Counted from the stretch's first letter, positions 1-6,811 are shown. The stretch is DNA of 9,540 nt from Pseudorhodoplanes sp. (GCA_008933495.1 WBUW01000077.1:1-9540), one strand, 5' to 3'. Notes: generated by a model from the letters alone, not told the origin. Made by a program: numbers and translations.

Positions 1-1590
1 ATCGAGGCCACGCCCGGAGCGATCATGTTCATCGACGAAATCCAAACCGTGATCGGGGCGGGCGCCACCGCGGGCGGGGCGATGGACGCGTCCAACCTGC
101 TCAAGCCGGCGCTGGCCGGCGGCACGCTGCGTTGCATCGGCTCGACCACCTACAAGGAATACCGGCAATATTTCGAGAAGGACCGCGCGCTCGTTCGCCG
201 CTTCCAGAAAATCGATGTCAACGAGCCGTCGGTGTCCGATACCATCGAAATCCTGAAAGGGCTGAAACCCTATTTCGAGGATTACCACAAGCTCAAATAC
301 ACCAACGACGCCATCAAGGCGGCGGTGGAACTGTCCGCGCGCTACATCCATGACCGCAAGCTGCCCGACAAGGCGATCGACGTGATCGATGAATCGGGCG
401 CGGCGCAAATGCTGCTGCCGGAGAGCAAGCGCAAACGCACCATCGGCACCAGGGAGATCGAGACCACGGTCTCGACCATGGCGCGCATCCCGCCCAAGAC
501 GGTCTCCAAGGACGATGCCGAGGTGCTCCAGCATCTCGAACATACCCTGAAGACGACCGTCTACGGCCAGGACAGGCCGATCGAGGCGCTGGCCGCCTCG
601 ATCAAGCTCGCGCGCGCGGGCCTGCGCGAGCCGGAAAAGCCGATCGGCTGCTACCTGTTCTCCGGCCCGACCGGCGTCGGCAAGACCGAGGTGGCCAAGC
701 AGCTTGCCGCAACGCTCGGGGTCGAGCTGATCCGCTTCGACATGTCGGAATATATGGAGCGCCACACCGTTTCGCGGCTGATCGGTGCGCCGCCCGGCTA
801 CGTCGGATTCGACCAGGGCGGCCTGCTGACCGACGGCGTCGACCAGCATCCGCATTGCGTGCTCTTGCTCGACGAGATCGAGAAGGCGCATCCCGACCTC
901 TACAACGTCCTTTTGCAGATCATGGATCACGGCAAGCTGACCGACCATAACGGCAAGCAGGTCGTTTTCCGCAACGTCATCCTGATCATGACCACGAATG
1001 CAGGCGCTGCCGATCTCGCCAAGGGCACCTATGGCTTTACCCGCAACAGGCGCGAGGGCGACGACATCGAGGCGATCAACCGCCTGTTCGCGCCGGAATT
1101 CCGCAACCGCCTCGATGCGATCATCACCTTCCACCACCTGTCGGAGGAGGTGATCTCGAAAGTGGTCGAGAAGTTCGTGCTCCAGCTCGAGGCGCAGCTC
1201 GCCGACCGCAATGTGACGATCGAGCTGTCGGACGAGGCGTCGCGCTGGCTGATCGCGAACGGTTACGACGAATTGATGGGCGCGCGGCCGATGGCGCGCG
1301 TGATCCAGGAGAACATCAAGAAGCCGCTCGCCGACGAAGTGCTGTTCGGGCGCCTGAAGGGCGGCGGCCACGTCCGGGTGGTCGTGGTCAAGAACGAGCA
1401 GGGGCGCGACGTGCTCGGCTTTGAATATCTTGACGGCCCGGTGACCCCGAAGCCGGAGAAAATTCCCGAGCGAAAGCCGCGCCGCAAGCGCAGCGGCCCG
1501 CGCAGGCCGAAACCGCCGTCAGGCTCGAAAGGCGGCGACGGCTCTTCCGGCCGCGGCTCGGTCCCCAAGGTGCCGCTCGTCAAGGCCTGA
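1..1590 (+). CDS. clpA: ATP-dependent Clp protease ATP-binding subunit ClpA (5' end outside window)
   Basis: ClpA is the cytoplasmic AAA+ unfoldase that feeds substrates, often delivered by ClpS, into the ClpP protease. The reading frame is open from base 1, so the N-domain and the Walker A of AAA module D1 lie upstream. About 529 codons remain of a usual 750-800. Visible in order: D1 Walker B (FIDEI, nt 28-42); the D1 arginine-finger region (RRFQKI, near nt 196); D2 Walker A (GPTGVGKT, 664-687); the ERHTVSRLIGAPPGYVGFDQ pore-loop region; D2 Walker B (VLLLDEIEKAHP, from 859); and the sensor-2 GARPMARVIQ (near 1279). The whole stretch resembles E. coli ClpA closely. The ClpP-docking loop carries YGF (1030-1038) where E. 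coli has IGL. After residues that match the end of E. coli ClpA there is a basic Pro/Arg/Gly/Ser-rich tail of about 45 residues. The gene is convergent with the PilZ gene, 73 bp away, with no convincing T-run terminator between them. Confidence 0.97.
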   Translation: MEATPGAIMFIDEIQTVIGAGATAGGAMDASNLLKPALAGGTLRCIGSTTYKEYRQYFEKDRALVRRFQKIDVNEPSVSDTIEILKGLKPYFEDYHKLKYTNDAIKAAVELSARYIHDRKLPDKAIDVIDESGAAQMLLPESKRKRTIGTREIETTVSTMARIPPKTVSKDDAEVLQHLEHTLKTTVYGQDRPIEALAASIKLARAGLREPEKPIGCYLFSGPTGVGKTEVAKQLAATLGVELIRFDMSEYMERHTVSRLIGAPPGYVGFDQGGLLTDGVDQHPHCVLLLDEIEKAHPDLYNVLLQIMDHGKLTDHNGKQVVFRNVILIMTTNAGAADLAKGTYGFTRNRREGDDIEAINRLFAPEFRNRLDAIITFHHLSEEVISKVVEKFVLQLEAQLADRNVTIELSDEASRWLIANGYDELMGARPMARVIQENIKKPLADEVLFGRLKGGGHVRVVVVKNEQGRDVLGFEYLDGPVTPKPEKIPERKPRRKRSGPRRPKPPSGSKGGDGSSGRGSVPKVPLVKA

Positions 1591-1663
1591 GGACCGATCA
1601 CTGCGAACGGTTGCGGCAGGGGCCGCTCACGCGGCGCGTGGCGGTTTGCGGGTCAGCCAGGAG

Positions 1664-2044
1664 CTATTCGCGGTCGGCTTCGAAACGCCGGCGCAAGGCG
1701 GCGAGTTCGCGCTCGAGCTTGCTGACCCGTTCTTCCAGGGCGTTTGCCGAGGGTACAAGCTGCGGGCTGTCGACGTGCCGCGGGACATTTTCGAACTCGA
1801 CGCCGACATCGTCGCCGCGATGCCACTTGATGTGGGCACGCAGCGTCTCCTGCTTGTTCGGAATGTAAAGTTCGAACACTTCCGGCACGGTGACCGAGCC
1901 GGAGAAGCGCAGGCGTGCGCCGGCGTCGGTGATGTCGCGGATCAGGCAATCGGCCGACGAGCGCCGTCCGTTGAAGTAAATGCGGCCCTGCAGAAAGCTC
2001 TTCTGGCGCGGTGTGCTGCGGCGGTCCTTGATGGTCGTGGTCAT
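1664..2044 (-). CDS. PilZ-domain protein with C-terminal coiled coil
   Basis: This 126-residue cytoplasmic protein looks like a single PilZ domain, the common bacterial cyclic-di-GMP receptor fold. The N-terminus has an RxxxR switch motif (R9-S-T-P-R13) following DR. A second motif, D37-I-T-D-A-G42, sits about 24 residues later, where canonical c-di-GMP binders have (D/N)xSxxG, so Ser is replaced by Thr. The beta-barrel continues through VFELYIPN and ends near VGVEFENV (79-86). A short heptad-rich helix follows (about residues 102-123, ALEERVSKLERELAALRRRF), which could dimerise the protein. The start is ATG at 2044; the Shine-Dalgarno is weak. The 171 bp upstream are very GC-rich and hold no clear promoter. 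No adjacent GGDEF/EAL or flagellar gene names a target, so the output is unknown. Ligand binding is inferred from the family, not shown. Confidence 0.9.
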   Translation of the reverse strand: MTTTIKDRRSTPRQKSFLQGRIYFNGRRSSADCLIRDITDAGARLRFSGSVTVPEVFELYIPNKQETLRAHIKWHRGDDVGVEFENVPRHVDSPQLVPSANALEERVSKLERELAALRRRFEADRE

Positions 2045-2215
2045 GGGTCAACCTGCTTCGCGAAACCGGCGGCGCGCCCCGCGGGGCGAACGGGGCGGGC
2101 GGCGGCGGCAAGACGCAAATTTCGACAGGCGCTTCGGTCGCGCCGCGCCTGCAGACCTCAGTCTCCGACAGGAACTTTAAGCGAAGGTGAAGAGCGGGCG
2201 GGCGGTTAGCTCGTT

Positions 2216-2834
2216 TTATCGCCGCCATTGCCGCGTCGTCGAGGGCGGTTGTGCGCCGGTGGGCCTCGCGGTCGCTGAAACGCGCCCAATAGTCGGAAAA
2301 GGCGGGGAGCGCTTCTCAATGGTTCCGAACTGCCGGCCCCAGCCGACATGCGAGCCGACATAGACATCCGCCGCGCTGAAGCGATCGCCGGCGATGAAGG
2401 GTTTCGCCGTTACCGCCTGTTCGAGTACGTCCATGACCTTTGCATAGGTCCCATAGCCGACCATGGCCTGCTTGTCGGCGGGTACCGCGAGCCCGAGCAT
2501 GCGGTCGGCAATGGCCGCCTCCGGCGGACCTGCGGCAAAAGAACAGCCAGCGGAAATAGGCCGCCCGCGCGGGCCCGTCCGGGGCGAGACCTGTGGCCGG
2601 AAACGCATCGGCGAGATAGGCGCAGAGGGCGGCGCATTCGGTCACGACGGCGCCGTTGCGGCGGATCGCCGGCACCGTGCCCATCGGATTGACGGCAAGA
2701 TAGGCGGGCGCCTTCATCGTCGATGCGTCGTCGAGCACCTCGACCCGGCAGGGCAATCCGGTCTCTTCCAGCATCCGGCGCACGATCCGGCCGCGCGCCA
2801 TCGGGTTGGTGTAGAGGACGAGTTCATCGGTTAC
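2216..2834 (-). pseudogene. Glutathione S-transferase family protein, decayed
   Basis: The pieces give an almost complete GST of about 205 residues, but in two frames. The N-terminal thioredoxin-like half begins TDELVLYTNPMARGRIVRRM and includes NPMGTVPAIRRNG and ECAALCAYLADAFP. At 2537-2540 a T4 run (coding strand) has one base too many: TTC-TTT-TGC reads FFC where the family expects FFA followed by AGPPEAAIADRM, and the helical half continues one frame over (KQAMVGYGTYAKVMDVLEQA, FIAGDRFSAADVYVGSHVGW). Near 2308-2312 a missing base returns the sequence to the original frame (AFSDYWARFSDREAHRR). In that frame there is no stop near the expected end; it stays open into the PilZ region. The start position holds GTA, one base from GTG, with no ATG/GTG/TTG close upstream. 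Four lesions argue for real decay, though the two indels alone could be sequencing errors. The intact relatives would be cytosolic glutathione-conjugating or glutathione-binding enzymes. Confidence 0.85.
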
Positions 2835-3117
2835 GGTCGGCTGCTTGCGCGGGCTTGAAATCGCTGACCTTTTTTGCGAGCGGCCAGAACATAACAGAAA
2901 CGACGCTGGCTGTCGGCGGAAACGGTGTGCGCGCCCGCGCGCAGCGGCGCGTTGCGGGGCTGCGTAACACGAGCGTGCCGCACGCGGGGGTATTGCGGAA
3001 TGTCCGGACCGCGCGGCCGCACGGCACGCGCAGCGCGGTCGCATGCGTCCCATGTCGGCGGCGTGCGTTGCCTTGTACGCGGGTGCGACGCATGGTGATC
3101 GAATGCCGGGCGGCACC
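2835..3117. other. Intergenic gap between the GST remnant and azlC
   Basis: This 283 bp gap between divergent genes holds no supportable gene. The open frames crossing it in both directions give Arg/Ala/Pro-rich translations with no family resemblance, which is usual for non-coding GC-rich DNA. One 8-bp inverted repeat is present, GACCGCGC (3007-3014) and GCGCGGTC (3033-3040), with 18 bp between the arms. It lies about 78 bp before the azlC start and could be an operator, but the base composition makes such matches fairly likely by chance. I see no convincing -35/-10 pair for azlC. Confidence 0.5.
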
Positions 3118-3834
3118 ATGCAATTCGAATCGTCGGGGGCGGCTTTTCTGGGCGGCGTGCGCGCCGCATGGCTGTCCGTCTTCGCCTATGTCTTGTTCGG
3201 CACCTATATCGGCATCGGTGCGCTCGCCCATGACTTCAATTTCAGCCTGGCCTGGGTCGCGTTGTCGACAATCCTGGTCTGGGCTGGCCCGGCTCAGGTG
3301 ATCCTGATTTCCGCGCTCGGCGCCGGTTCGCCGCTGATCGAGGTTGCGATTGCAGTGGGCTTAAGCGGCGTTCGCCTATTACCGATGGTGCTCTCGCTGT
3401 TGCCGCGCCTGAAGGGACCGCAGACGCGCGCGCGCGACCTCGTGCTTCCCGCCCATTTCACCGCCATCAGCATGTGGGTCGAATCGATGCGGCTGATCCC
3501 CACCATCCCGGTGGAACGGCGCGTCGCCTTTTGCAACGGGATCGCCTCCGGCTACATGATGTCGGCCTTGCTGGCGACGGTGCTGGGCTATTATCTCGCC
3601 GCCAAACTTCCCAACCTGCTGACCGCCGGCCTTCTGTTCCTGACGCCGATGTCGTTTCTGGTGTCGATCACCCGCAACAGCGTGCTGCTGGTCGACCGGC
3701 TGGCGCTGGCGCTCGGCCTCGTCATCGGACCTGCGCTCACCTATGCGGCGGTCGGCCTCGACATTCTCTGGGCCGGTATTGCCGGCGGCACCTTGGCCTA
3801 TGTCGGGCACCGAATCCGCGAGGTGCTGCGATGA
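3118..3834 (+). CDS. azlC: AzlC-family branched-chain amino acid exporter, large subunit
   Basis: This 238-residue inner-membrane protein belongs to the AzlC/YgaZ family, the large subunit of two-component exporters of branched-chain amino acids (AzlCD, YgaZH, BrnFE). Several hydrophobic segments span nearly the whole length, for example VFAYVLFGTYIGIGAL, LAWVALSTILVWAGPAQVIL and ALLATVLGYYLAAKL. The conserved AzlC stretches AWLSVFAYVLFGTYIGIGAL and LSGVRLLPMVLSLLPRL are clear. The start is not certain: ATG 3118 (MQFESSG) gives the usual family length, and an in-frame ATG at 3103 would add five residues; both have only a weak GGGCGG-like ribosome site. The 3' end overlaps azlD by 4 bp, so the two are translationally coupled. 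The exact substrate cannot be told from sequence. There is no Lrp-type regulator beside it in this window. Confidence 0.92.
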   Translation: MQFESSGAAFLGGVRAAWLSVFAYVLFGTYIGIGALAHDFNFSLAWVALSTILVWAGPAQVILISALGAGSPLIEVAIAVGLSGVRLLPMVLSLLPRLKGPQTRARDLVLPAHFTAISMWVESMRLIPTIPVERRVAFCNGIASGYMMSALLATVLGYYLAAKLPNLLTAGLLFLTPMSFLVSITRNSVLLVDRLALALGLVIGPALTYAAVGLDILWAGIAGGTLAYVGHRIREVLR

Positions 3835-4178
3835 ATGCGCTGTCGGGCGAGTTGTGGCCTTATGTCGTGCTCGCGCTGGTCGGCTTTTTGCCGAACGAAA
3901 TCTGGCGCGCGCTCGGCTTCTTCGCCGCGCGCGGCCTCGACGAGGGCTCCGAGATGCTGGTCTGGGTGAGGGCGGTCGCCACCGCCGTCCTTGCCGCGGT
4001 CATCGCCAAGCTCACCATTTTCGCGCCCGGCGCGCTGGCGGGCGTGCCGCTGGCGCTGCGGCTTGCCGCGGTCGGCTGCGGCGTGCTCGCCTTCCATGCG
4101 GTCCGGCGGTCGGTTCTTGCCGGCGTTGCGATCGGCGAGATCGTGCTGATCGGCGGCGCGTACTTGCTGTCGCCCTGA
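3831..4178 (+). CDS. azlD: AzlD-family branched-chain amino acid exporter, small subunit
   Basis: This 115-residue, strongly hydrophobic protein is the usual partner of AzlC, with about four membrane segments: WPYVVLALVGFLPNEIW; VRAVATAVLAAVIAKLTIF; LRLAAVGCGVLAFHAV; and VAIGEIVLIGGAYLLS at the C-terminus. The central RALGFFAARGLDEGSEML followed by WVRAVATAVLAAVIAKL is typical of the family. The ATG overlaps the azlC stop (ATGA at 3831-3834), with GAGG seven bases upstream inside azlC as the ribosome site. It is co-transcribed with azlC, and the pair should form the membrane exporter. The gene ends about 10 bp before a 12-bp hairpin that probably terminates the transcript. Confidence 0.9.
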   Translation: MNALSGELWPYVVLALVGFLPNEIWRALGFFAARGLDEGSEMLVWVRAVATAVLAAVIAKLTIFAPGALAGVPLALRLAAVGCGVLAFHAVRRSVLAGVAIGEIVLIGGAYLLSP

Positions 4179-4187
4179 CACGCGCCA

Positions 4188-4224
4188 AAGCGGGATGACT
4201 TTTCCTTGAATCGTCATCCCGCTT
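4188..4224. terminator. Hairpin between convergent azlD and the HIT gene, part of repeat copy 1
   Basis: AAGCGGGATGAC (4188-4199) pairs perfectly with GTCATCCCGCTT (4213-4224) across a 13-nt loop. It stands 9 bp after the azlD stop and about 60 bp past the HIT stop on the other strand. The stem is strong but is not followed by a clean U-run on either strand, so intrinsic termination is likely but not proven. It is also one arm of the interspersed repeat. Confidence 0.6.
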
Positions 4225-4284
4225 CAGCTCTTTGTTTGAGCATGATCGTTTCCGAAAACCGCTGCACACTTTTCGGGATTCTGC
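4188..4284 (+). repeat. Interspersed palindromic repeat, copy 1
   Basis: The 70 bp from 4215 (CATCCCGCTTCAGCTCTT...) to 4284 match the reverse complement of 8366-8435 at 63 of 70 positions in my hand alignment. The element has two parts: the AAGCGGGATG hairpin, and a second imperfect palindrome built on GAGCATGATC with a TTTCCGAAAACCGCT core. In this copy the outer arm of the second palindrome is worn (GGGATTCTGC rather than GGGATCATGC). I recall repeats of this type from Bradyrhizobium-related genomes. It fills the gap between two convergent genes and has no coding potential. Confidence 0.85.
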
Positions 4285-4285
4285 C

Positions 4286-4714
4286 CTAACTGGCGGCAAG
4301 CGCCGCGGCGAGCTTGCGGGCGTGCTCGGCGAGCGCTTCCGGCTTTTCCTTCGCGCTCGCCGGCGGTTTCATGGCCACGCCTTCCTTGCGCGGAATGATG
4401 TGGAAATGAAGATGGAAAACCACCTGGCCGCCCGCGCTCTCGTTGAACTGCTGGATCGTGACGCCATCCGCGTCAAAGGCCGTGCGGGCGGCCCTGGCGA
4501 CTTTCTGCACGACCCCGGCGACATGGGCGAGGTCGTCGCTGGAGACGTCGAGCAAGTTGCGGGCCGGGCTCTTGGGGATTACCAGCGTGTGCCCCGGCGC
4601 GCGCGGCATGATGTCGAGGAACGCAAATGCGCGCTCGTCCTCGTAGACCTTGTGGCTCGGCAGTTCGCCGCGCAGAATTTTTGCGAAAATGTTGTTCGGA
4701 TCATAGGCCGGCAT
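4286..4714 (-). CDS. HIT-family (HINT-like) nucleotide hydrolase
   Basis: This 142-residue protein is of the histidine-triad family; HINT-type members hydrolyse nucleoside phosphoramidates and similar adenylated compounds in the cytoplasm. It begins YDPNNIFAKILRGELP, typical of the family. The substrate-binding region is VYEDERAFAFLDIMPRAPGHTLVIPK. The catalytic triad motif is HLHFHIIPR, with H101, H103 and H105, and QQFNESAGGQ lies just before it. Length is normal. I chose ATG 4714 because a GGGGGG tract lies 8 bases upstream (4723-4728) and homologs start near this Met; a GTG at 4723 would overlap the upstream stop as GTGA and add three residues. The 3' end is a short Ala/Lys-rich helix. 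It is the last gene of the minus-strand cluster. The physiological substrate is not deducible. Confidence 0.93.
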   Translation of the reverse strand: MPAYDPNNIFAKILRGELPSHKVYEDERAFAFLDIMPRAPGHTLVIPKSPARNLLDVSSDDLAHVAGVVQKVARAARTAFDADGVTIQQFNESAGGQVVFHLHFHIIPRKEGVAMKPPASAKEKPEALAEHARKLAAALAAS

Positions 4715-4719
4715 GCTGT

Positions 4720-6015
4720 TCACCCCCCGGCGTCATTTTTGCGGAAAGGAGCGGCAGCGGCAAGCTCTTCGCTCGCGGCCTCGACATAGGTCCGCTCGCG
4801 CGCAAGATAATCGGCCACCGCCCGCCGCAGCGCCGGGTCGGCGATGTAATGCGCCGAATAGGTTGTGGTCGGACGATAGCCGCGGGCGATCTTGTGCTCG
4901 CCCTGCGCGCCCGCCTCGACGCGCGCGAGCCGGTGGGCGATCGCATAGTCGATCGCCTGATAATAGCAAAGCTCGAAATGCAGGAACGGGTGATGCTCGA
5001 TGGCGCCCCAGTTGCGGCCGAATAGGGCGTCGCCGCCGATGAAATTGATTGCGCTGGCGATCCAGCGCCCGCTGCGCCTCGCCATGACCAGCAGGATGCT
5101 GTCCGCCATGGTCTGGCCGATGAGGGAAAAGAAGCTGCGCGTCAGATACGGGCTGCCCCATTTGCGCGACCCGGTTTCCATGTAGCAGGAGAAGAATGCG
5201 TCCCAGACGTCCTCTGTCAGGTCGCGGCCGGTCAGCCAGTGTACGGTAATGCCGTCGGCGAGCGCGTCGCGGCGTTCGCGCTTGAGCGTCTTGCGTTTGC
5301 GCGACGACAGAGCCGCGGCGAACGCGTCAAAGGACGCATAACCCTCATTGATCCAATGGAACTGCTGGTCGGTCCTCCGCAGGAACCCGTGCCGGGCCAA
5401 GAGATCCCATTGGGCTTCCGGCAGAAAGGTCGCGTGGACGGACGAGGCCCGGTGCTGGCGGCACAGCGCGATGAGGCCATCCGCGAGCGCGGGGAGAACG
5501 GCCGCCGCCCCGCTGCCCGGACGCACCAGCAGGCGAGGGCCGGTCGCCGGGGTAAACGGCACCGAGACCTGGAGTTTCGGGTAATAGGCGCCGCCCGCGC
5601 GCGCATAGGCGTCAGCCCAGCCGTGGTCAAAGACATATTCGCCGCGCGAATGGGATTTCAGGTAGCAGGGGGAGACCCCGACCACGCTGCCATCGGCGCG
5701 CTCGGCAACGAGGTGCTGGGGCAGCCAGCCCGCGTGCGCGCCGACCGAGCGCGACAGTTCAAGGGCAGACAAAAAATTGTGTGTAATGAATGGATTAAAC
5801 GGATATCCTCGAAATCCAACGATATCCTCATCTGATACTTTAATTATATCATCTGACTTATAAGAAAGATCGGTTCCGGCTTTTGATAATAAACTTGAAC
5901 CGGTGTCCGTAGCTGACGGGGCATCCGAATTGCAGCCGGGATTGGCGCATGCATCCCACGCCGCCGCGGGGATGGCGCTGAGCGCCGGGAGAACGCGCAG
6001 GCGAATTTCGCTCAT
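4720..6015 (-). CDS. FemAB-like / DUF482 (PF04339-type) N-acyltransferase family protein
   Basis: The 431-residue product matches the DUF482 family, often labelled peptidoglycan biosynthesis or GNAT-like because its fold resembles FemAB aminoacyl transferases; the reaction is not established. Recognisable blocks: AIPAAAWDACANPG (15-27), NPFITHNFLSALE (74-86), GWLPQHLVAE, YVFDHGWADAY, YPKLQVSVPFTPATGPRLLV, FHWINEGYASFDAFAAALSS with SRKRKTLKRERR, FFSCYMETGSRKWGSPYLTR, ALFGRNWGA with FLHFELCYYQAIDYAI, and VEAGAQGEHKIARGYRPTTT. Between the first two blocks, which normally lie close together, is an extra Ser/Asp-rich segment of about 46 residues (28-73) encoded by AT-rich DNA; the frame stays open. 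No signal peptide or membrane segment is seen. ATG 6015 lacks a good Shine-Dalgarno and stands 49 bp after the gdpD stop, so it is probably read from the same transcript. Its stop at 4720-4722 nearly abuts the HIT gene. Confidence 0.88.
   Translation of the reverse strand: MSEIRLRVLPALSAIPAAAWDACANPGCNSDAPSATDTGSSLLSKAGTDLSYKSDDIIKVSDEDIVGFRGYPFNPFITHNFLSALELSRSVGAHAGWLPQHLVAERADGSVVGVSPCYLKSHSRGEYVFDHGWADAYARAGGAYYPKLQVSVPFTPATGPRLLVRPGSGAAAVLPALADGLIALCRQHRASSVHATFLPEAQWDLLARHGFLRRTDQQFHWINEGYASFDAFAAALSSRKRKTLKRERRDALADGITVHWLTGRDLTEDVWDAFFSCYMETGSRKWGSPYLTRSFFSLIGQTMADSILLVMARRSGRWIASAINFIGGDALFGRNWGAIEHHPFLHFELCYYQAIDYAIAHRLARVEAGAQGEHKIARGYRPTTTYSAHYIADPALRRAVADYLARERTYVEAASEELAAAAPFRKNDAGG
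5771..5900. other. AT-rich anomalous patch inside the DUF482 gene
   Basis: Eighty-nine of these 130 bases are A or T (about 32% GC), while the flanking coding DNA is roughly 65-70% GC. On the coding strand it encodes the C-terminal part of the extra segment (SLLSKAG through GFRGYPF) and then the first conserved residues after it (NPFITHNF), also written with AT-rich codons. It contains direct repeats: GATATCCTC at 5802-5810 and 5821-5829, and TCATCTGA at 5828-5835 and 5849-5856. A short inverted repeat, CGGTTC (5871-5876) with GAACCG (5897-5902), lies towards one end. No start or stop signals of a separate gene are evident. Confidence 0.85.
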
Positions 6016-6064
6016 GGGTTTTTACGGCGGACGCGATCAGGCACGCGCCAGATCTAGCCGCGCT

Positions 6065-6811
6065 TTATGGCCGAAATCCCTCGAAAATCATCTGGTTCGC
6101 CCAGCGCCCGGCGCGTTTGCGATCGGCCTCGTTCCGCACGGTCCAGGTCAGGAGCGGCAGTCCAAAAAGGTGCCGGGCCACGAGCGGGGCGACGGACGGC
6201 AAATCCGCCACCCGGTAGGCCAGCAAATGCGGCCGCGTCCGCAGCCCGTGCAGGAGAAAAGCCATATTCCGTTTCCGCGCGGCAGGCAGCGCCGCCCATC
6301 CGGGATGGTCGTAATGGCGTTCGGCGACAATGCCGCGCGGCAGGCCGGGCGCGATCTCGCGCAGGGCGACGACCTGTTCGGGATCGAATGACATGACGGC
6401 GACCGGTCCCGCGTAGCGCGCAAGCGTTTGCGCAACGCGCGCGGGCAGGCGCATGTCGCCATCGAAACGGCTTTTCATCTCGACGACGAGCGTGACGCGG
6501 GCGGATACAAGGTCGCACAATTCCGCAAGCGTCAGCATCCGGTCGGCGGTCGCACGGAACGCGACCGCCTTGAGCGCGGCGGCCGACAATGTGCGGAGGG
6601 CTCCGCTGCCTTCCGTGAGCCGACCCAAGGCATCGTCGTGATGGACGATCGCCTCGCCGTCGGCGCTGATCTGCACGTCGCACTCGATCCCGTAATTGCC
6701 GTCAATCGCCGCGCGGAAAGCCGAGGGCGTGTTTTCGATCACGCCGGCCGCAGCGTCGTGCAGTCCGCGATGCGCGATCGGCCTTGCGGTCAGCCAGGAC
6801 AGACCGGCCAT
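6065..6811 (-). CDS. Glycerophosphodiester phosphodiesterase family protein
   Basis: This 248-residue protein of the GDPD family (TIM barrel) should cleave glycerophosphodiesters to sn-glycerol 3-phosphate plus an alcohol, using a divalent metal. Catalytic and metal residues are visible: H14-R15 (PIAHRGLHD), E26-N-T (ENTPSAF), E43 and D45 (GIECDVQISADG), H58 (AIVHHDD), and E111/K113 (LVVEMKSR). The late barrel motif LPLLTWTVRNEAD is also present. There is no signal peptide, so it is probably cytoplasmic and acts on phospholipid breakdown products. ATG 6811 was chosen because GGGAGG (6820-6825) lies 8 bases upstream and the family N-terminus begins there; an in-frame GTG/ATG extension reaching 6874 gives only an Arg-rich, unconserved leader that overlaps the preceding gene. 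It lies 22 bp after the Rid-family gene and 49 bp before the DUF482 gene. Confidence 0.94.
   Translation of the reverse strand: MAGLSWLTARPIAHRGLHDAAAGVIENTPSAFRAAIDGNYGIECDVQISADGEAIVHHDDALGRLTEGSGALRTLSAAALKAVAFRATADRMLTLAELCDLVSARVTLVVEMKSRFDGDMRLPARVAQTLARYAGPVAVMSFDPEQVVALREIAPGLPRGIVAERHYDHPGWAALPAARKRNMAFLLHGLRTRPHLLAYRVADLPSVAPLVARHLFGLPLLTWTVRNEADRKRAGRWANQMIFEGFRP

Noticed and set aside
1622..1635. GCCGC-TCAC-GCGGC hairpin after clpA as a terminator
   Set aside because: The stem is only 5 bp and no T-run follows on either strand.
2075..2088. 14-bp perfect palindrome CGCCCCGCGGGGCG upstream of the PilZ gene
   Set aside because: It consists only of G and C in a very GC-rich stretch, with no partner site or conservation to support an operator.
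1653..2228. 191-codon open frame on the minus strand overlapping the PilZ gene
   Set aside because: Its translation over the PilZ gene is Arg/Pro-rich with no family signal. Only its first part is meaningful, as the read-through of the GST pseudogene frame.
3043..3117. Longer azlC start at 3043
   Set aside because: It adds 25 residues of unconserved sequence ahead of the family N-terminus; 3118 (or 3103) fits the family length.
4188..4284. CRISPR or IS-end interpretation of the repeat
   Set aside because: There are only two copies in the window, they are inverted and 4 kb apart, with no regular spacers, transposase or target duplication visible.
5843..5848. TATAAT (minus strand) in the AT-rich patch as an internal promoter for the HIT gene
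   Set aside because: The hexamer 17 bp upstream is GATCTT, a poor -35, and such hexamers are expected in AT-rich DNA.
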